Assembly (NCBI RefSeq): GCF_000425945.1
Contig: NZ_KE384481.1
Location: forward strand, 372,001-436,000
Length of the DNA stretch: 64,000 bases
Direction: 5' to 3'
Source: Candidatus Solirubrobacter pratensis
Lineage (GTDB): Bacteria; Actinomycetota; Thermoleophilia; Solirubrobacterales; Solirubrobacteraceae
Below are positions 34,627 through 44,072 of this stretch, piece after piece (the first letter of the stretch is position 1; each line of letters begins with the position of its first letter). A model generated the notes under the pieces. That model did not search any database. It was not told the origin of the DNA and was given only the letters and a program-made list of their open reading frames with translations. A program made the position numbers and the translations under genes.

Positions 34627-36510
34627 CTACCTGCCTGTCTTGTTGAGGTGGGCGTAGAGGTCGCGCGCGACCTTCTGCGGGAATCCGGGGACGTTCTCCA
34701 GGTCCTCGCGGCTCGCGCCGAGGACGGCCTCGGGCGAGCCGAAGTGCTTGAGCAGCGCGCGCTTGCGCGCCGGGCCGATGCCGGGGAGCTCGTCCATGAT
34801 CGATTCGGTCATCGCCTTGTCGCGCCGGATCCGGTGGTGGGTGATGGCGAAACGATGCGCCTCGTCCCGGACGCGTTGCAGCAGCTGCAGCTCCGGCGTC
34901 TCATGCGGGAGCACGATCGGCGTCGAGCTGCCCGGGGTGAAGACCTCCTCGATGCGCTTGGCCAGCGATACGACGGCGACGCCGCGGTCGCGGAAGGTCT
35001 CCAGCGGGGGCAGGCCCGCCGCGAGCTGTCCCTTGCCGCCGTCGATCACCACGAGATTCGGCAGCGCGGCGAAGCTCGGATCGCGCTCGGCGTCGTACGG
35101 CGAGCGCTCCGCCTGCTTGCGCCACTGTGCCTCCCGGCGCGAAAGCACCTGCTCCATCGCCGCGTAATCATCGCCGGGCTCGACCTCGCGGATCGTGAAG
35201 CGCCGGTAATCGCTCTTCTTCGGCGCGCCGCCCTCGAACACGACCATCGACGCGACCGTGTAGGTGCCGCCGAGATGCGAGATGTCGAAGCACTCGATGC
35301 GGACCGGCAGCGTGTCGAGCCGCAGGGCGTCCTGCAGCCCGGTCAGCGACTCGACGCGCATCTGGCGGCGGCGCTCGAGCTTGAGCTTCTCCTGGTCGAG
35401 CGCGAGCCGCGCGTTGCGCTCGGCGAGGTCGAGGATGCGGCGCTTGCCGCCGCGCTCGGAGGCACGGATCTCGACCGGCCCGTCGCGCCGCTCGCTGAGC
35501 AGCTGCCCGAGCAGCTCGAGCTCGGACCCGTCGACCATGTCGTGCTGGACGACGATCAGGTTGGGGATCGAGAGCGCGCTCGCGTAGTACTGGAGCATGA
35601 ACTCCTCGGCGACGATCGCCGGGCTCTGCTCGGCCTGGTTCTCGAGGTAGAAGGACTGGCGGTCCGAGAGCACGCCGTCGCGCACCTGGAACACCTGCGC
35701 GTTGGCCTCCACCCCCTCCACCGCCACCGCGACGGCGTCGTAGGTGCCCGCGCCGCCGTCGGCGACGCGCTGGCGCTCGAGCAGCGCGCGCACCGACTGC
35801 AGGCGGTTGCGCTCGACCGTCGCCTGCTCGTAGTCGCGCTCGCCGGCGGCGAAGTACATCCGCTTCTCGAGGTCGCGCTCGATCTGCTTGAAGCGCCCGG
35901 AGAGGAACGTCATCACGCCCTCGATGCCCTCCCGGTACTCCTCCTTGGAGACGAAGCCGACGCAGGGCGCGCCGCAGCGCTTGATGTAGTAGTCAAGGCA
36001 CGGCGAGCCGCTGTGGCGGCCGGGCTCCGGGCCCTCGCAGGAGCGGAACAGGAAGATCTTGCCGAGCAGGTCGAGCGTGCCCCTGACGCGCTTGGCGGAG
36101 CTGTACGGGCCGAAGTACGCGCGCTCGCGCTTATGCCGCTCGCGCGTGAAATACACGCGCGGGAAGTCCTCGTCGAGGCTGATCGCGATATAGGGATACG
36201 ACTTGTCGTCGCGCAGGCGGATGTTGAACTTCGGCTTGTACTGCTTGATGAAGTTCTGCTCGGTCAGCAGCGCCTCGGCCTCGGTCTGCACGACGAGCGA
36301 CTCGATGTGGTCGATCTCGGTCGTCAGGGCGGTCGTGCCATAGACCGCCGGGTTCGAGAAGTGGCTGGCGACCCGCTTGCGGATCGACTTGGCCTTGCCG
36401 ACGTAGATCACCCGCCCGCGCGCGTCGCGGAACAGGTACACGCCCGGTTGATCGGGCAGCCCGCGCCGCTGCTCGCGCAGCCGCTCTGCGAGTGGTGTAT
36501 CGATCGCCAT
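34627..36510 (-). CDS. uvrC: Excinuclease ABC subunit C
   Basis: A 627-residue nucleotide-excision-repair nuclease making both incisions with UvrB. GIY-YIG domain at the N-terminus (PGVYLFRDARGRVIYVGKA), Cys-rich CEG / CLDYYIKRCGAPCVGF, a UvrB-binding UVR motif (KRMYFAAGERDYEQATVERN), the RNase H-like domain with ECFDISHLGGTYTVASMVVF and VVIDGGKGQL, and a C-terminal HhH region (LPGIGPARKRALLKHFGS). Head of the leftward uvrC-rapZ-gap operon group. Confidence 0.97.
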   Translation of the reverse strand: MAIDTPLAERLREQRRGLPDQPGVYLFRDARGRVIYVGKAKSIRKRVASHFSNPAVYGTTALTTEIDHIESLVVQTEAEALLTEQNFIKQYKPKFNIRLRDDKSYPYIAISLDEDFPRVYFTRERHKRERAYFGPYSSAKRVRGTLDLLGKIFLFRSCEGPEPGRHSGSPCLDYYIKRCGAPCVGFVSKEEYREGIEGVMTFLSGRFKQIERDLEKRMYFAAGERDYEQATVERNRLQSVRALLERQRVADGGAGTYDAVAVAVEGVEANAQVFQVRDGVLSDRQSFYLENQAEQSPAIVAEEFMLQYYASALSIPNLIVVQHDMVDGSELELLGQLLSERRDGPVEIRASERGGKRRILDLAERNARLALDQEKLKLERRRQMRVESLTGLQDALRLDTLPVRIECFDISHLGGTYTVASMVVFEGGAPKKSDYRRFTIREVEPGDDYAAMEQVLSRREAQWRKQAERSPYDAERDPSFAALPNLVVIDGGKGQLAAGLPPLETFRDRGVAVVSLAKRIEEVFTPGSSTPIVLPHETPELQLLQRVRDEAHRFAITHHRIRRDKAMTESIMDELPGIGPARKRALLKHFGSPEAVLGASREDLENVPGFPQKVARDLYAHLNKTGR

Positions 36511-36515
36511 CAGGT

Positions 36516-36535
36516 GCTTCTAGGAGCTTAGAAGC
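36516..36535. promoter_or_regulatory. Inverted repeat in the uvrC upstream region
   Basis: GCTTCTA and TAGAAGC flank GGAGCT in the 77-bp AT-richer gap between divergent uvrC and the glycosidase-like gene. It could be an operator; it does not match the mycobacterial LexA box. Confidence 0.4.
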
Positions 36536-36587
36536 GCCGATCTTAAGTCTGTCTTTAAGCAACTCCAGGGGTGGGAGGCGGGTTCCG

Positions 36588-37538
36588 ATGGCCATGCATC
36601 TGAGGAGAATCGCCTCGCTGGCCGCGCTCGCGGCCATGATCCTCGCCCTGCCGGCGACCGCATCAGCGAACTACCGCGTCGGCATGAGCGAGCAGAGTCC
36701 CGCCATGTTCGATCAACCCGCGTGGCAAGCGCTCAAGCTCAAGCGCGTCCGCTACATCGTCCCGTGGGACTGGTACAAGAACGCCGGTCAGAACAACGAG
36801 GTCGTGGGTTTCATGAACCGCGCCCACGCCGCGGGCCAGGACGTGCTCGTCGCCTTCTCCGCGCGTCGTGGTTGCTACGAGAGCGGCAAGTACTCGAGGT
36901 CGAGCGCATGCAAGGCGCCGTCGACGTCGGCCTACAAGTCGGCCGTGACGCGCTTCCACAAGGCGTACCCGTGGGTGAAGACATACAGCCCGTGGAACGA
37001 GGAGAACCACGTCTCGCAGCCGACGCACAGCAGCCCGAAGCGCGCGGTCCAGTACTACGACACGCTGCGCAAGGCCTGCAAGGGCTGCACCGTGATGGCC
37101 GCCGACGTGCTCGACCAGAGCAACGTGACGAGCTGGCTGAAGAGCTTCCTGCACTACTCGCACGGCCGCGGCACGATCTGGGGCCTGCACAACTACAAGG
37201 ACGTCAACCGCCGCCAGTCCAAGGGGCTGACGAGCGTGCTCAAGACCGTCCCCGGCCAGCTGTGGCTGACCGAGACCGGCGGCATCGTGACGTTCCTGCC
37301 GGACTTCAAGACGTCGACGGCGCGCGCGTCGTCGGCGACCAAGTACATGTTCCAGCTCGCGGATCGGTACGACTCCAAGCGGAGCGGCTACCGCTCCAAG
37401 CTCACGCGGCTGTACGTGTACCGGTGGTTCGGCGAGGCGCCGGGCGCGACCTTCGACGCCGGACTGGTGAACCCGGACGGCACCCCGCGGTCCGCGCTGG
37501 CGCAGTTCCAGAAGTACGTCAAGAACCGCCTGAAGTAG
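36588..37538 (+). CDS. Secreted TIM-barrel glycosidase-like protein
   Basis: A 316-residue protein with a signal peptide ending near ATASA. The fold pattern is that of clan GH-A glycosidases: strand-4 motif TYSPWNEENHVSQ with an Asn-Glu pair (acid/base) and strand-7 motif LWLTETGGIV (nucleophile Glu). Other barrel strands are VRYIVPWDWY, VLVAFSARRG and GLHNYKDVN. GGAGG lies 9 bp before ATG 36588. Substrate unknown; GH5/GH39-like activity is inferred from motif positions only. Confidence 0.72.
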   Translation: MAMHLRRIASLAALAAMILALPATASANYRVGMSEQSPAMFDQPAWQALKLKRVRYIVPWDWYKNAGQNNEVVGFMNRAHAAGQDVLVAFSARRGCYESGKYSRSSACKAPSTSAYKSAVTRFHKAYPWVKTYSPWNEENHVSQPTHSSPKRAVQYYDTLRKACKGCTVMAADVLDQSNVTSWLKSFLHYSHGRGTIWGLHNYKDVNRRQSKGLTSVLKTVPGQLWLTETGGIVTFLPDFKTSTARASSATKYMFQLADRYDSKRSGYRSKLTRLYVYRWFGEAPGATFDAGLVNPDGTPRSALAQFQKYVKNRLK

Positions 37539-37548
37539 CGTCCGGGCG

Positions 37549-38559
37549 GTGAACCCGCTCGTCAATCTCTATTCCGACACGCAGACCCGGCCGACGCCCG
37601 CCATGCGGCGGGCGATGGCCGAAGCCGAGGTGGGTGACGAGCAGCGCTTCGAAGACCCCACGGTCTCGGAGCTGTGCGCGCGCGTCGCCGCGCTGCTCGG
37701 CTTCGAGGCCGCGGTCTTCCTCCCCTCCGGCACGATGTGCAACGAGATCGCCTTCCGGCTGCACATCCGTCCCGGCGGCGACGAGGTGATCCTCCACCGC
37801 GGCTCGCACCCGCTGATCGCCGAGGCCGGCGGTCCGGCCGCGTTCGCCGGCGCGATGGTGCAGCCGCTCGACACGCCCGCCGGCATGTTCACCGGCGATG
37901 ACGTACGCGGCGCGCTGCGGCGGCCGGGCAACCGCTACGAACCGCGCTCGCGCCTGGTCTCGGTCGAGCAGACCACGAACATGGCGGGCGGCCGGGTGTG
38001 GCCGGCGGCGCAGCTGCGCGGCGTCGTCGACGCGGCGCGCGAGGCCGGGCTGCGGCTGCACATGGACGGCGCGCGGCTGATGAACGCGGTCGTGTCGGCG
38101 GGCGTCCCGGCCTCCTCGTACACCGAGGGATTCGACACCGCATGGCTCGATCTCACGAAGGGCCTGGGCGCGCCGGTCGGCGCGGTGCTCGCCGGCTCGG
38201 CGGAGCTGATCGAGGAGGCGTGGCGCTATAAGCAGATGCTCGGCGGGGCGATGCGACAGGCGGGGATCCTCGCCGCCGCCGGGCTCTATGCGCTCGACCA
38301 TCACGTGGAGCGGCTGGCGGACGACCACGAGCACGCTGCGCGGCTCGCGGACGGGCTGCGCGAAGCCGGCTACTCGGTCTGGCCCGTCGAGACGAACATC
38401 GTGATCTTCGACGTCGAGGGCGACGCGGGCGAGTGGTGCGCCGCGCTCGAGTCCAAGGGCGTGCGGATGGGCGCGGTCGGCCCGTCGGCGGTGAGGGCGG
38501 TCACGCATCTGGACGTCGACGCCGACGGCGTCGCGCGCGCGCTCGAGGCGGTCGCGTAG
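37549..38559 (+). CDS. ltaE: Low-specificity L-threonine aldolase
   Basis: A 336-residue fold-type I PLP enzyme splitting threonine or allo-threonine to glycine and acetaldehyde. NLYSDTQTRPT, the Schiff-base Lys in WLDLTKGLGAPVGAVLAG and HMDGARLMNA are characteristic. GTG 37549 follows the glycosidase-like gene by 10 bp and the stop is 2 bp before the SDR gene, so the three may be cotranscribed. Confidence 0.92.
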   Translation: MNPLVNLYSDTQTRPTPAMRRAMAEAEVGDEQRFEDPTVSELCARVAALLGFEAAVFLPSGTMCNEIAFRLHIRPGGDEVILHRGSHPLIAEAGGPAAFAGAMVQPLDTPAGMFTGDDVRGALRRPGNRYEPRSRLVSVEQTTNMAGGRVWPAAQLRGVVDAAREAGLRLHMDGARLMNAVVSAGVPASSYTEGFDTAWLDLTKGLGAPVGAVLAGSAELIEEAWRYKQMLGGAMRQAGILAAAGLYALDHHVERLADDHEHAARLADGLREAGYSVWPVETNIVIFDVEGDAGEWCAALESKGVRMGAVGPSAVRAVTHLDVDADGVARALEAVA

Positions 38560-38561
38560 CC

Positions 38562-39293
38562 ATGGATCTCGCAGGCAGGACCGCGCTCGTCACCGGCGCC
38601 AGCGGCGGCATCGGCGCCGAGCTCAGCCGCCGGCTCGCCGAAGCGGGCGCCGCCGTCGCCGTGCATCACCGCGACAGCGAAGCGGATGCGCTGGCGGTCG
38701 CCGAGGCCGTCCGCGCCGCGGGCGCGCGCGCTCTCGTCGTCCAGGCCGACCTCGGCGAGGCCGCCGCGGCGGACGCCTTGATCGATCGCGTCGAGCGCGA
38801 GCTCGGCCCGGTCGACGTGCTGGCCGCCAACGCCGGCCTCGGCCAGTCCGCGCGGTGGCAGGACGTCGACGCCGAGGCGTTCGACCGCATGTACGCCGTC
38901 AACCTGCGCGCGCCGTTCCTGCTCGCGCGCCGCGTCCTGCCGTCAATGGCCGGACGCGGCTACGGGCGCGTGCTGTTCACGTCGTCGATCGCGGCGCTCA
39001 CGGGCGGGATCGTCGGGCCGCACTACGCCGCGACGAAGTCCGCGCTGCACGGCCTCACCCACCACCTCGCGGCGCGCGTGGCGCGCGACGGCGTGACGGT
39101 GAACGCGATCGCCCCGGCGCTGATCGCCGAGACGCGCATGCTGCCCGGAGAGCCGGCCGAGCTCGCCGAGCGGATCCCGGTCGGCCGCCTCGGCACGCCG
39201 GCCGAGGTGGCCGATCTGGCGCTCGCGATCCTGCGCAACGGCTACGTCACGAGCAAGGTGATCGCCGTCGACGGCGGGCTATATCCGGTCTAA
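38562..39293 (+). CDS. Short-chain dehydrogenase/reductase (FabG-like)
   Basis: A 243-residue Rossmann oxidoreductase. Cofactor motif LVTGASGGIGAEL, NAG motif VLAANAGLG, catalytic Ser (VLFTSSIAAL) and YxxxK (HYAATKSALHG), and the C-terminal IAVDGGLYPV. FabG-like, but the cluster (threonine aldolase upstream) gives no fatty-acid context, so the substrate is open. Confidence 0.9.
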   Translation: MDLAGRTALVTGASGGIGAELSRRLAEAGAAVAVHHRDSEADALAVAEAVRAAGARALVVQADLGEAAAADALIDRVERELGPVDVLAANAGLGQSARWQDVDAEAFDRMYAVNLRAPFLLARRVLPSMAGRGYGRVLFTSSIAALTGGIVGPHYAATKSALHGLTHHLAARVARDGVTVNAIAPALIAETRMLPGEPAELAERIPVGRLGTPAEVADLALAILRNGYVTSKVIAVDGGLYPV

Positions 39294-39329
39294 ACCGGAC
39301 GTCCCCGCACCGCCGCCGACGGCGAGCTT

Positions 39330-39752
39330 TCACCCGAGCGGACCGCCCGGGCCGAGCGGGCCGGTCGGGCCGAGGTTGAACTGGTCCCAGGAGCCGGGGA
39401 GGTGACCCGGACCCAGCGGGCCCTTGTCGCCGAGCGGCCCATACGGGCCGGTGGGCCCGAAGTTGAACTGCTGCCAGTAGCCGGCTGAGCCGGGGACAGG
39501 CGGCGCCGCGGGCGCCGTCGCAGCCACGGGCGCCGCGGCCGGAGCGGGCGTCGCAGCCGGGGCGGGAGCGGCGGCCGCATGGTGCGAAGCGGTCCGGTGA
39601 TGGCGCACGTGGTGCTTCTTGTGGTGCTGACGCGCGGCGTGCGTGCCGTGCCGGTGGCTTGCAGGGGCGGCGCCGGCGCTGGTCACCGGTCCGGCGAGCG
39701 CGAGCACCAATATGGCCGCGAGAACGGCCCGGGATCGCTTGAGCGTGGACAT
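39330..39752 (-). CDS. Secreted His-rich and Gly-Pro-rich low-complexity protein
   Basis: A 140-residue predicted secreted protein. After a signal peptide (AAILVLALAGPVTSAGAA) comes a His-rich run (residues 32-60), an Ala/Pro linker, and a C-terminal part built from NFGPTGPYGPLGDKGPLG and NLGPTGPLGPGGPLG, collagen-like Gly-Pro repeats each preceded by WQQF or WDQF. SD AAGGAGG lies upstream of ATG 39752. Possible metal-binding or surface-filament role; unknown. Confidence 0.75.
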   Translation of the reverse strand: MSTLKRSRAVLAAILVLALAGPVTSAGAAPASHRHGTHAARQHHKKHHVRHHRTASHHAAAAPAPAATPAPAAAPVAATAPAAPPVPGSAGYWQQFNFGPTGPYGPLGDKGPLGPGHLPGSWDQFNLGPTGPLGPGGPLG

Positions 39753-39855
39753 GTGGGGCGTCCACCTCCTTGGTCTTTCGAAACTTCTCGTCGACCTTCA
39801 TGCTGCTCCTGGTGCGCCGCGCTCCCGCTGTCCCGAGGGCCAGTTGGGCCACGGC

Positions 39856-40467
39856 CTACGCTCGCGCCCGGCGCCGGCGCCGCAGGAGCGCCAGTGCGGC
39901 GCCCCCGGCGGCCAGCAGAACCGCGGCGGCGACCGCGATCGGAACCAACGGGCTCCCGCCCAGGTCGGCCCCGTGCAGCTCGGCCAGCCGGCGCACCGCG
40001 GTGTCGCCCGCCGCGGCGAGATCGCGACCCGGCGCCGGCAGCGAGGCGAGCCGGCGCTTGTCGGCGGCCGCCGGCAGCGCGCTCTCGCACGGCCCGACGC
40101 CGCGCTTGGCCACGCAGTGGTAGATGCCATAGCCGTTCGGCATCACGACGAGCAACCAGTCGGCGTTGAACTGCGCGAGCTCCTGGGCGAGGAACTGGGC
40201 GTAGCTCTGCGGCTTGCGGTAGAGCAGTCCCGCGGAGCCGAGGTCGTAGACGTGCGCGATCAGCGCGACGCGCACCGGGTACCCGGCGGCCTTGGCCTTG
40301 GCGATCGTCGCCGTCAGCGCCTGCGTGCTCGCCTTCGGCAGCTTCTCGTAGTACGGGAAGAAGACGCGGTCCTTGATCAGGACGTCGCTCGCCGGGTCGC
40401 CGTCGGCGCGCGCGGCGGCCGGCGCCGCGAGCAGCGCCGCGGCGAGCAGCGCGGCGAGCAGCCTCAC
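39856..40467 (-). CDS. Exported single-pass membrane protein, unknown function
   Basis: A 203-residue protein: signal peptide ending near AAARA, a soluble domain (KDRVFFPYYEKLPKASTQAL, VRVALIAHVYDLG, WLLVVMPNGYGIYHCV) and a C-terminal helix (IAVAAAVLLAAGGAALALL) with an RRRRRARA stop-transfer tail. The domain loosely recalls TPM-type extracytoplasmic domains, but I do not assign it. GTG 40467 overlaps the stop of the upstream substrate-binding gene (GTGA). Confidence 0.75.
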   Translation of the reverse strand: MRLLAALLAAALLAAPAAARADGDPASDVLIKDRVFFPYYEKLPKASTQALTATIAKAKAAGYPVRVALIAHVYDLGSAGLLYRKPQSYAQFLAQELAQFNADWLLVVMPNGYGIYHCVAKRGVGPCESALPAAADKRRLASLPAPGRDLAAAGDTAVRRLAELHGADLGGSPLVPIAVAAAVLLAAGGAALALLRRRRRARA

Positions 40468-41642
40468 TGCAGCGCGTCGGTGCGGAGCGACCGGTTCCAG
40501 GCGAACTTCCCGTCCTTGACCTGAAGGATCACCCGGTTGTCGTAGAGCTGCGTGTGGTCGCGCGCGAAGCGGACCACGCCGAGGAAGTCGGTGAAGTTCG
40601 CATCGAGCGTCGTCAGGCCCGCGAGCATCTTCTTGCCGTCGGTGCTGTGCGCCTTGTCGATCGCGTGCGCGAGCGTGCGCACGGCGTCGTAGGCCTGCAG
40701 CGCGTCGAAGCCCGGCGCGCGCTTGTAGACCTGCTTGAAGCGCTCCGCCCAGTGCGCCGCGGTCGGCGTGTTGCTGCCCGACGCGGTCGCCGTCACGAAC
40801 GCCCCCTCGGCGCCGTCCGGCCCCGCAGCGGCGAGGAAGTCCGGGCTCTCGGATCCGGCCGACGCCGTGAACGTGCCCTTGTAGCCGGCCTGCTTGAGTG
40901 CCTTCGCGAGCGCGCCGCCGGTCTTCGCCGCACCGGTCCAGTAGACGAAGTCCGGCTTGCCCACGAGGGTCGCCTTGGCGATCGTCGCGAGGTTGCCCTC
41001 GTCGTCGACCGTCTGCAGTCCGACGACCTTCGGGGTCTGGTCGACGAGGCCGATCGCCTGCCGCGCGAGCTCCTTGGACTCCGGCGAGGAGTCCTGCAGG
41101 ACCGCCAGGCGCGCGGCCCGACGGTAGTTCATCCAGAAGACGGCCGAGAGCGCCTGCTGGTAGACGGTCCCGTTCATCAGGTACGTCGACGCCGTGTCCT
41201 GGTTGACGAGGTCGTCGCTGTTGGCGGAGGTGACCAGGAACGGGATCCCGGTCGAGTCGATCACCGGGACCTCGCGCTCGGCCGCCTCGTCGCACATCCC
41301 GCCGATCACGCCGGCGGTGCCGCCGCCGTCGGAGAGGAACGACTTCGCCGCCTCGTAGGCGACCGGTGCCGAGCACGCGTCGTCGACGACGTCGAGCGTG
41401 AGCTTCTTCCCGAGGACGCCGCCGCGCTCGTTGATCTCGGCGACCGCCAGCTCGGCGCCGTCGGTCAGGTCCTTCGCGCGCGTCCCGAGCTCACCGGTTC
41501 GCTCGACCGGGGCGAGCACGCCGAACGTCACCGTGCCCTTCAGCGCGGTCTTGTCCTGGTCCTTCTTGCTTCCACAGCCCGCGGCCAGCCCCGCTGCCGC
41601 CAGCAGCGTGAGCACGATGCCGCCCCTCCGTACCACGATCAC
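40464..41642 (-). CDS. Branched-chain amino-acid-type ABC substrate-binding lipoprotein, orphan
   Basis: A 392-residue type I periplasmic-binding protein (Peripla_BP_6). Lipobox LAAGCGSK; first lobe starts VTFGVLAPVERTGELG with the LAVAEINERGGVLGKKL helix that is typical of LivJ-like proteins. No permease or ATPase gene follows; instead it is coupled to the unknown membrane protein. It may serve a transporter encoded elsewhere or act as a sensor. Confidence 0.9.
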   Translation of the reverse strand: MIVVRRGGIVLTLLAAAGLAAGCGSKKDQDKTALKGTVTFGVLAPVERTGELGTRAKDLTDGAELAVAEINERGGVLGKKLTLDVVDDACSAPVAYEAAKSFLSDGGGTAGVIGGMCDEAAEREVPVIDSTGIPFLVTSANSDDLVNQDTASTYLMNGTVYQQALSAVFWMNYRRAARLAVLQDSSPESKELARQAIGLVDQTPKVVGLQTVDDEGNLATIAKATLVGKPDFVYWTGAAKTGGALAKALKQAGYKGTFTASAGSESPDFLAAAGPDGAEGAFVTATASGSNTPTAAHWAERFKQVYKRAPGFDALQAYDAVRTLAHAIDKAHSTDGKKMLAGLTTLDANFTDFLGVVRFARDHTQLYDNRVILQVKDGKFAWNRSLRTDALQ

Positions 41643-41692
41643 TTCTCCTTGCGATGTTGCGTGGGCCGCCGTCGCCGGCGGCCCACGATTTC

Positions 41693-43915
41693 CTACGGCG
41701 CCGTCGTCGACAGCGTGAACGTCAGCAGCTTGCTGTACGACCCCGTGCGAAGCGGGTCGTTGGCGTTGATGTGCTGCTTGAAGCCGATCGTGACCGGATC
41801 ATTGGAGATCGGCCCGGTCCACGATGCCTTCGACAGCGTCACCTGCAGCGGGTCCGGCAGCGCGAACGAGCCGTTGGTCAGGTGACCCGGATCGGACACG
41901 CTCAGCGTCGCGTCGCCCGCGGTCGAGATGACGTTGGCCGTCGTCTGCGCGCTGTAGTCGTTGGCGACGCCCGGCGTGAACGCGCCGAAGCTGGCCGGCG
42001 CGCCGAGCGTCAGCGTGAGCGTTGCCGGCACCGAGCCGCCCACGGGCGCGTCGACGTTCGTGGTCTTGGCCGGCGTCTGCGACGAGTCGCACGAGTTCCA
42101 GCACACGCGCGGCTGCACGACGCCCTTGATCGGGCCGCTGTAGCGCAGTACGTCGATGCCGCGGTTGTAGTCCGCCACGTAGACGTAGCCGTTGTGCCAG
42201 TACGCGGCCGAGGAGTTGTTGGCCTGCTGGCCCGTCGCCTGCGGGATGCGGATGTACGCGGCCTGGTCGATCTTCGCCGGGTCGGACACGTCGAGGATGC
42301 GCGTGCCCTGGCCGTAGAACGCGATCGCGACCATGTTGCCGAGCACCGTGAACCAGTGCGCCGAGCAGCTCGCGCCCGGGCTCGCGCCCGGCCAGTCCTT
42401 CGCCGAGTAGCTGCCGATCGTGGGGACGAAGAAGCGGTTGCTCGCGCTCAGGTTCGGCGACCAGTCCTCGCCGTTGTAGCTGCCCGCGAGGTCGGCGATC
42501 CGGAACTGGCCGGCGCCGCCGCCGCTCGTCGTGGTGCAGTTGACGACGTTCTCCTGGGTGATGTACTGGAGATCGGTCTTCTTGTAGGTGTTGCCGTCAG
42601 ACGACGCGACCGTCGGCGACGAGTGGTCCGAGGCCGCCTGCGTGACGTGGTAGGAGTTGTGCTCCAGCGTGCTCGTCGCGAACTGCGGATCGTCGGAGTG
42701 CACGCTGCCGCCGGCGTACGGGACCGGGTCGGTCGCCGTCGCGTAGCGGTCGGTGTTCGTCGTCGGATCGTGGTGCAGGCCGTTCGTGTAGAAGCCGCGC
42801 ACGCCGCCGAAGCCGGACGTCCAGGCGATGCCGTTCTGGTCGACGTCGACGCTGTGCGTGTAGGCGGTCGTGTTGTTGTTGCGCTTGAGGTCGACCGGCT
42901 GCGCGTACGTGTACGGGTGATTGACGTCGCGCACGTCGGTCACGAAGACCGGGACGCCCGTCCATTCCGGGTGCAGCACGCCGGCGATGTCCTGCGGCTG
43001 GCCGTCGGTGTGCGAGCCGTTGTTGGCCGGCCCGACCGTCCACAGGTAGCGGCAGTCGTTGATGCAGGTCTCCGTGTGGCCCGCCGGGACCCAGTGGTAG
43101 GCGACGACCTGCGGGTGCCACGGATCCTTGACGTCGATGATGTAGACGCCGGTGCGGCCGTTCGGGTGGGAGCGGTTGCCGAAGCTGCGCGGGTCGCGAG
43201 CCAGGAACACGAGCTTGCGCTTGGTGTCCACGGTCGGGTTCTCGCCCTCGTAGAAGCGGGCGTCGGTGTCGGCCGTGCCATGCGCGTCCGCGCCCTGCAT
43301 GAGCTGGCCGGCCGGGACCGCCGAGACGAAGCTGGGCTTCTCCGGGTTCTTCAAGGACCAGATCGAGAGGCCGCCCGTGCCGTCGCCGATCATGAAGTCG
43401 TAGCCGAGCTTGTCGTAGTGGATGAAGTTCGCGCCGGCGTCGTTGCCGTTGTTGGTCGGCGTCGTCTGGTTGCCGGCGAGGCCGCGCGTGTTGTAGAGCC
43501 AGTCGATGTTGTCGCTCTTGACCGCGCCGTCGGCGGGGTTGTGAACGTCGGGGAGGGGCGCCGGGGCGTTCGCGTCGGTGCTCGGGCCCGCGTTGGCGCC
43601 GGCCAGCGACGCGGCCTCCTTGCTCGCGTTCTCCTGCGCCGCGGTGCAGTCGGCGGCGTCGGCCGCCGCGGCGGCGGTCTTGGCGACGTCGCTCGACGCC
43701 GCATCACGCGCCTTCGCGGACCGTGCGGCGGTCGCGCACGCCTGCGCGGCAAGATCGTTCGCGCGGGCGACGCTCGCCTGCGTCGTCTCCGCGATCGTCC
43801 CCGGGTCGTCGGCCGGACCAGCCGGCGGACCCGCGAACGCCGTGCCTGTACTCAACAGCATCGCTGCGGCCAGCAGCGATCCCACCGCGACGCATCTGCG
43901 CCCCTGCATACGCAT
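41693..43915 (-). CDS. Large secreted beta-propeller (LVIVD-repeat-like) protein
   Basis: A 740-residue secreted protein. Signal peptide (SLLAAAMLLSTGTAFA), an Ala-rich helical region (residues 40-110), then propeller-like blades with HxDP motifs such as GVYIIDVKDPWHPQVVAY, VFVTDVRDVNHPYTYA, TRILDVSDPAKIDQAAY and YVADYNRGIDVLRYSG. The last 130 residues resemble a beta-sandwich (LTLTLGAPASFGAFTPGV) like C-terminal wall or surface domains. Function unknown. Confidence 0.85.
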   Translation of the reverse strand: MRMQGRRCVAVGSLLAAAMLLSTGTAFAGPPAGPADDPGTIAETTQASVARANDLAAQACATAARSAKARDAASSDVAKTAAAAADAADCTAAQENASKEAASLAGANAGPSTDANAPAPLPDVHNPADGAVKSDNIDWLYNTRGLAGNQTTPTNNGNDAGANFIHYDKLGYDFMIGDGTGGLSIWSLKNPEKPSFVSAVPAGQLMQGADAHGTADTDARFYEGENPTVDTKRKLVFLARDPRSFGNRSHPNGRTGVYIIDVKDPWHPQVVAYHWVPAGHTETCINDCRYLWTVGPANNGSHTDGQPQDIAGVLHPEWTGVPVFVTDVRDVNHPYTYAQPVDLKRNNNTTAYTHSVDVDQNGIAWTSGFGGVRGFYTNGLHHDPTTNTDRYATATDPVPYAGGSVHSDDPQFATSTLEHNSYHVTQAASDHSSPTVASSDGNTYKKTDLQYITQENVVNCTTTSGGGAGQFRIADLAGSYNGEDWSPNLSASNRFFVPTIGSYSAKDWPGASPGASCSAHWFTVLGNMVAIAFYGQGTRILDVSDPAKIDQAAYIRIPQATGQQANNSSAAYWHNGYVYVADYNRGIDVLRYSGPIKGVVQPRVCWNSCDSSQTPAKTTNVDAPVGGSVPATLTLTLGAPASFGAFTPGVANDYSAQTTANVISTAGDATLSVSDPGHLTNGSFALPDPLQVTLSKASWTGPISNDPVTIGFKQHINANDPLRTGSYSKLLTFTLSTTAP

Positions 43916-43970
43916 CCCCCTCCGTTGACCCGGGAAACCGGAAGGAAGTTAACCGGACGATTAAGGCCGG

Positions 43971-44072
43971 TCAACGGACAACGGCGTGGAGAAGTGTCAA
44001 CGCCACGATCAGCGCGGCGATCCCGGCCGCCAGGGCGAGCAGCGCGAGCAGCAGGCGCGTGCGGACGCTCAT
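43971..44072 (-). CDS. 33-residue single-helix membrane peptide of the copper cluster
   Basis: ATG 44072 overlaps the copC-copD stop as ATGA. The product MSVRTRLLLALLALAAG followed by a hydrophobic run to LHAVVR has a basic N-terminus and one membrane helix. Too short for most gene finders; the tight coupling and composition favour a real peptide, perhaps a small subunit or regulator of CopD. Confidence 0.6.
   Translation of the reverse strand: MSVRTRLLLALLALAAGIAALIVALTLLHAVVR

Noticed and set aside
36588..37538. A specific glycosidase family for the secreted barrel protein
   Set aside because: The two Glu motifs fit clan GH-A, but I cannot separate GH5, GH39 and others by eye, so no family was assigned.
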